Of a stretch of 64,000 bases of DNA, positions 60,920 through 64,000 are shown piece after piece. Position numbers and translations under genes: made by a program. The notes beneath the pieces were generated by a model. It was not told where the DNA came from. It did no database searches and saw only the letters and a program-made list of their open reading frames with translations. The stretch covers positions 62,001 through 126,000 of the forward strand of contig NZ_PVBM01000005.1 of assembly GCF_002968575.1 (NCBI RefSeq), written 5' to 3'. Position 1 is the first letter of the stretch. The number at the start of each line of letters is the position of its first letter. Source of the DNA: Neorhizobium huautlense (GTDB lineage: Bacteria > Pseudomonadota > Alphaproteobacteria > Rhizobiales > Rhizobiaceae).

Positions 60920-63088
60920 TCAGTCCGTCTCAAGCAGGAAGAATGTCGTCGGGCCTGCCGGCGCGTCGTTCGTAAGATCGAAACGCAGCGGTCCGTTTCC
61001 GCTGTGAAGCGGCGGATGCACCACGCCATCCAAGCCTATAGGGGAAAGCCGCCAGCGGCCCGCGCGGTTCTTGAACTCGATCGATAGCGCACCTTTGCGG
61101 ATCAATACCGGCAAAGTCCCGAAGTCCTCGATCACCTTCTCCTGCGGATCTCGAAAGCGCATGCTGCTGTTGCGGGCGTCGGTGGCGAAGATCAGCAGCA
61201 TGCGTCTGCTTGCCGCGAGCGAGGCGGCTCCATCGATGGCGGAAGCTGCGAAGAGCGCATCTTGGTCTCCGCCTTCGAGCCGGACGGTTCCGAGATCGAC
61301 AGCGGTTTCCAAGGTAGTGAAAGCGGCGGCTTCCGTGCGGGGTGTAGACAATGTCAGGCGGAGTTTTTTGCTGTCGAGCAGCAGTTCCCCGGTATCGCTC
61401 TGGAAAATTCCGGCGGACGGATCGGTCCGACTGTTTTTGGGCAGCAGGCCGGCGCCTTTCAACGCAGCCAGCAGCTTGCCTGCATCCGCCTCGCTGCGCG
61501 GCTGGTTGATTGCAAGGGGCTCACGCAGCCCATCGGATTGTCTGAGGCCGATGCGGGAGACGAGCGACAATTTGGTCAGCGCATCTGGTTCCGCGGCCTG
61601 CATGTCGCCGCTCAGATCCTCCTCGCCCCGGACCAGGAAAGGAATGCTGTTCTGCGAGGTCTTGACGTCGCCCCGCCGGAAAAGAAGGGCTGCAAGCGTT
61701 TCGCCGGCGCGGGCTACCGGATCGAGCGCGATCGCATAAGGCAACATTGCCCGCTTGTGGGGAAAGGGTTCGCCATATTGCAGGGCGATCGGCCCATGGC
61801 CGTGGCGGCAGAGCATATCCCAGCCCTGCAGCGCTGCGTAGGCAGGCATCACAAGCCCGGCTTCATAGCGATATCTGCTCCAGAACAGGTGGTCGTATTC
61901 GGTGATGCCGAAAGGCTTGCCGAGCCAGCGGCTTGCAGCCGCGACGCGCATATATGCGCCGGCATCGGCAAGCGAGCTTTTGTTCTCGATCTTCGCGCCG
62001 GGTTCGTAGCTGTTTACGCTATCATGATAGGTGTTCATGGTGACGGCTTGAAGGTTCTGGCGGGTCAGGCCCGTCTGCACCGTCGGCCAGTTATTGTAGT
62101 CGCTGATGAGACCGCGATAGCCGAGGCCTCGCAGGACTTCCGTCATGCGGGCCGCGGTTCCGCGCTCGGTTTCGACGAAGAAGGCCTGCAGGTCGCGCAG
62201 GCGGGGGCTGTCGACATAACGATCGGTGGGCAGGCGTACGGAGGCATTTTCCAGCCGTTCGTTCGCCCGAAGGTCGGGCCATGCGGTCCGAAGCGCCTGG
62301 GTCGATCCGTAGCGCTCGCGCAGCCAGGTGTTGAACGGCTGGCGCAGGCTGTCCGGGTAGGGCCGGCCGATCCTGTCATGGACAACCGTCTCGAATTCTA
62401 TGCTGTTTTCGTTGGCCAGGATCACGAGGCCGAGGGCCTCGTCACGGATCGGCGCAATGCCGGTATAGGGATTGACCCGGGTGAGGAAATCGGTGGCCAG
62501 CCTCTTCCAATGGGCAAAGGCCTTTTCCTCGTAACTCACCTCCAGCTTGAGTCCTTCGGACGGATCCCAGCGATCGTCGTAACCGCCGGAACCACCGCGC
62601 CATGAGGTCAACCCGTCGACCATCCAGTAGATGCCGTTCTTCTTCAGCGCGGCCATCAGATAATGGATACGGTCGAGGACCTCTGGATCGAAATCGAAAT
62701 CCTTCTGCCGGCCGAACATCAGTGCCGCATCGGTGAAATGGAGGCGGGCGATATTGTAGCCACGCATGGCGAGCTGCCTTGCATAGACATCCGCGTCCTG
62801 ATGGTTCGGAAAACCGCCGGATGCCGGGCTCCAGGCAAGGGAGGCGCAGAACATGGGGGCCGGTACGTCGGGCTTGGCGGCTTTCGCCAGATGGCCGTCC
62901 GTGCCGACGACGAGATGGTCGTTTTGGTCGATGGAGCCGTTGGGGAGCAGGTCCGAAAAATCGAGCGGACTACCGGGCTCGACGGCCAGCGATATCTCGC
63001 GGACCGGAAGCCAGTCAGCCGGCCAGGCTGCGGACGCCGAAGCCGTGAGCGCGAGTGTCGTTGCCAGAGCGCGGATCAGTCTCTTCAT
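60920..63088 (-). CDS. Secreted clan GH-A glycoside hydrolase-like protein
   Basis: A 722-residue protein with a Sec signal peptide (residues 1-25, KRLIRALATTLALTASASA). The catalytic TIM barrel follows: the acid/base is probably E227 in LANENS and the nucleophile E397 in GITEYDH, as in clan GH-A (GH5-like) retaining enzymes. C-terminal beta-rich domains occupy about residues 560-722. GGAGAC precedes the start at 63088. The gene start overlaps the end of the glycosyltransferase gene by 74 bp, which suggests a joint role in making or trimming an extracellular polysaccharide. Substrate unknown. Confidence 0.78.
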   Translation of the reverse strand: MKRLIRALATTLALTASASAAWPADWLPVREISLAVEPGSPLDFSDLLPNGSIDQNDHLVVGTDGHLAKAAKPDVPAPMFCASLAWSPASGGFPNHQDADVYARQLAMRGYNIARLHFTDAALMFGRQKDFDFDPEVLDRIHYLMAALKKNGIYWMVDGLTSWRGGSGGYDDRWDPSEGLKLEVSYEEKAFAHWKRLATDFLTRVNPYTGIAPIRDEALGLVILANENSIEFETVVHDRIGRPYPDSLRQPFNTWLRERYGSTQALRTAWPDLRANERLENASVRLPTDRYVDSPRLRDLQAFFVETERGTAARMTEVLRGLGYRGLISDYNNWPTVQTGLTRQNLQAVTMNTYHDSVNSYEPGAKIENKSSLADAGAYMRVAAASRWLGKPFGITEYDHLFWSRYRYEAGLVMPAYAALQGWDMLCRHGHGPIALQYGEPFPHKRAMLPYAIALDPVARAGETLAALLFRRGDVKTSQNSIPFLVRGEEDLSGDMQAAEPDALTKLSLVSRIGLRQSDGLREPLAINQPRSEADAGKLLAALKGAGLLPKNSRTDPSAGIFQSDTGELLLDSKKLRLTLSTPRTEAAAFTTLETAVDLGTVRLEGGDQDALFAASAIDGAASLAASRRMLLIFATDARNSSMRFRDPQEKVIEDFGTLPVLIRKGALSIEFKNRAGRWRLSPIGLDGVVHPPLHSGNGPLRFDLTNDAPAGPTTFFLLETD

Positions 63089-64000
63089 CAATGTCTCCGA
63101 TCTCACGGCTCTCCACCCATCCACGAGGATCTCGACGCGGGGCGAAAAAGCCGAAAGGCAGCGCTGCCGTATGGAACAGCCAGGCGACGACCGTGTAAAG
63201 TCCGAGCGACACCCCGCCCTTTCGCCAGGACATCAGCGCGACGACGCCTGCGAAGAGGCCCAGCACCGTCGCCAGCGCGGCAGGCTTGTCGGGGACGGCA
63301 ACCATCAACCCGAGCGAGAATAGAAGCCAACCCGCGACCAGCGCCCAAAGCTTCAGTTCCGGCAGTTCCCGCAGCATCTGCCGGAAATAGGGTTTTCCGG
63401 CAGATGCTCGCAACAGTTCTCCGACCCCGAAGAGATATTTCGTCTGCCAGCGCCGGACGAGAAGGCGGTAGGAATTGACGCTGTGGCCATAATGGCGGAC
63501 GAAACGGCGATCGAGCCGATACAGGTCCCAGCCGGCGCTGCGCAGCCGGATGCCGAGGTCGAACTCCTCGTAGCCGTGCAGGTTGCGGTCCGTCAGATAG
63601 CCGATGCTCTCGATCGCGCTGCGACGATAAAGGCCGCCCCCGTTCATCCTGTCGATGGCGCCCACGCGGTTTTCCGGGGCGTTACGCTGGACCCGGCGGG
63701 TATATTCCAGATTGTCGAGCATCATTTCCTCGACATGGCCGGTCACGCCGCCCGTTTTGAGATGGTTGCTCAGATACGCCGTAGCGGCCGGCAAAAACGC
63801 GGGATCGAGGTCCATGTCGCCGTCGAGCAAGCAGATGAACTCGTGCCGCGCATACTGGAAGCCCAGTTGCGGGCCGATGCCGCAACTCGGGCGGGCAGGG
63901 TTCTGGATCTGGACGATCCGGACCGGATAGCGGGATGCGATCTCTATCGTTGAATCCGCCGAGCCGCTATCTGCAACGATCACCTCGCCTTGTCCGCCGG
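63015..64000 (-). CDS. Family 2 glycosyltransferase with C-terminal membrane part (5' end outside window)
   Basis: The visible 327 codons lack the N-terminus. The GT2 fold is shown by VIVADSGSADSTIEIASRYP, the DxD-type LLDGDMDLDPAFL, and GGLYRRSAIESIGYLTDRNLHGYEEFDLG. The C-terminal 120 residues contain about three or four membrane helices. It would transfer a sugar during exopolysaccharide or glycan assembly. The reading frame is open to base 64000. Confidence 0.85.
   Translation of the reverse strand, partial: GGQGEVIVADSGSADSTIEIASRYPVRIVQIQNPARPSCGIGPQLGFQYARHEFICLLDGDMDLDPAFLPAATAYLSNHLKTGGVTGHVEEMMLDNLEYTRRVQRNAPENRVGAIDRMNGGGLYRRSAIESIGYLTDRNLHGYEEFDLGIRLRSAGWDLYRLDRRFVRHYGHSVNSYRLLVRRWQTKYLFGVGELLRASAGKPYFRQMLRELPELKLWALVAGWLLFSLGLMVAVPDKPAALATVLGLFAGVVALMSWRKGGVSLGLYTVVAWLFHTAALPFGFFAPRRDPRGWVESREIGDIDEETDPRSGNDTRAHGFGVRSLAG

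Noticed and set aside
1-64000. CRISPR arrays, insertion sequences, prophage genes, tRNA or rRNA genes
   Set aside because: I read the gaps and saw no regularly spaced repeats, transposase or integrase motifs, and no tRNA-like cloverleaf.

Overview
The window is about 64 kb of high-GC, gene-dense chromosome or chromid from an alphaproteobacterium of the Rhizobiales, most likely the Rhizobium/Agrobacterium/Sinorhizobium group. I base this on gene content (sulfoquinovose smo genes, FrcK-like kinase, many ABC importers), on CTTGAC/TTGACA-type promoters, and on GGAAC-N17/18-GTT (EcfG/RpoE2) promoters. I saw no tRNA, rRNA, insertion sequence, phage gene or CRISPR array. Functions are assigned from sequence reading alone, without database searches.

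Layout. 0-0.6 kb: C-terminus of the DNA translocase FtsK. 0.6-7.3 kb: an aminotransferase, then a sulfoquinovose (SQ) oxidative desulfurisation cluster: smoA flavin reductase, smoB aldo/keto reductase, smoC FMNH2-dependent monooxygenase, a divergent GntR regulator and a sulfoquinovosidase that keeps all the known sulfonate-binding and catalytic residues. 7.3-15.4 kb: ThuA-like protein, Gfo/Idh dehydrogenase, ROK regulator and a sugar ABC importer, with a perfect 11-bp inverted repeat at the importer promoter, then a FrcK-like kinase. 15.5-26.3 kb: AcuI-type reductase, FadR-type regulator, FAD-linked 2-hydroxyacid oxidase, a giant fused indolepyruvate:ferredoxin oxidoreductase, nucleoside hydrolase, ADP-forming acyl-CoA synthetase and enoyl-CoA hydratase. 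26.4-34.2 kb: pseudouridine catabolism (psuG, HTH-psuK), divergent from a 2-oxoglutarate/Fe(II) dioxygenase, a PotABCD-type ABC importer and a LysE exporter. 34.2-36 kb: SnoaL-like protein, XRE and TetR regulators. 36.2-40.7 kb: molybdenum aldehyde oxidoreductase paoABC behind a 20-bp palindrome, and a sulfite-oxidase-fold protein. 40.8-43.6 kb: aminotransferase, DUF763 and a small stress gene. 43.6-50.5 kb: arginine transaminase module (aruI, aruH), TetR regulator and a polar amino-acid ABC importer. 50.5-53.7 kb: MFS transporter, NtaA/DszA-like monooxygenase, XRE-cupin regulator. 53.7-60.8 kb: a general stress response (GSR) island. 60.9-64 kb: secreted glycoside hydrolase and a truncated glycosyltransferase.

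The GSR island is the most notable part. At least eight GGAAC-N17/18-GTT promoters lie in very short intergenic gaps (seven in the island, one at 43.3 kb). Most sit at a distance giving 17-23 nt leaders with a Shine-Dalgarno site. They serve small hydrophilic proteins, a phosphoribosyltransferase, an endonuclease/exonuclease/phosphatase-family protein, a UPF0104 membrane protein, a phospholipase D-family enzyme and a 58-residue proline-rich protein. One of these promoters points into a gene-free stretch that encodes an approximately 90-nt RNA with two C-rich hairpin loops and an intrinsic terminator. This matches the architecture described for the GSR small RNA GsrN of Caulobacter, and is my main candidate for an undescribed element here.
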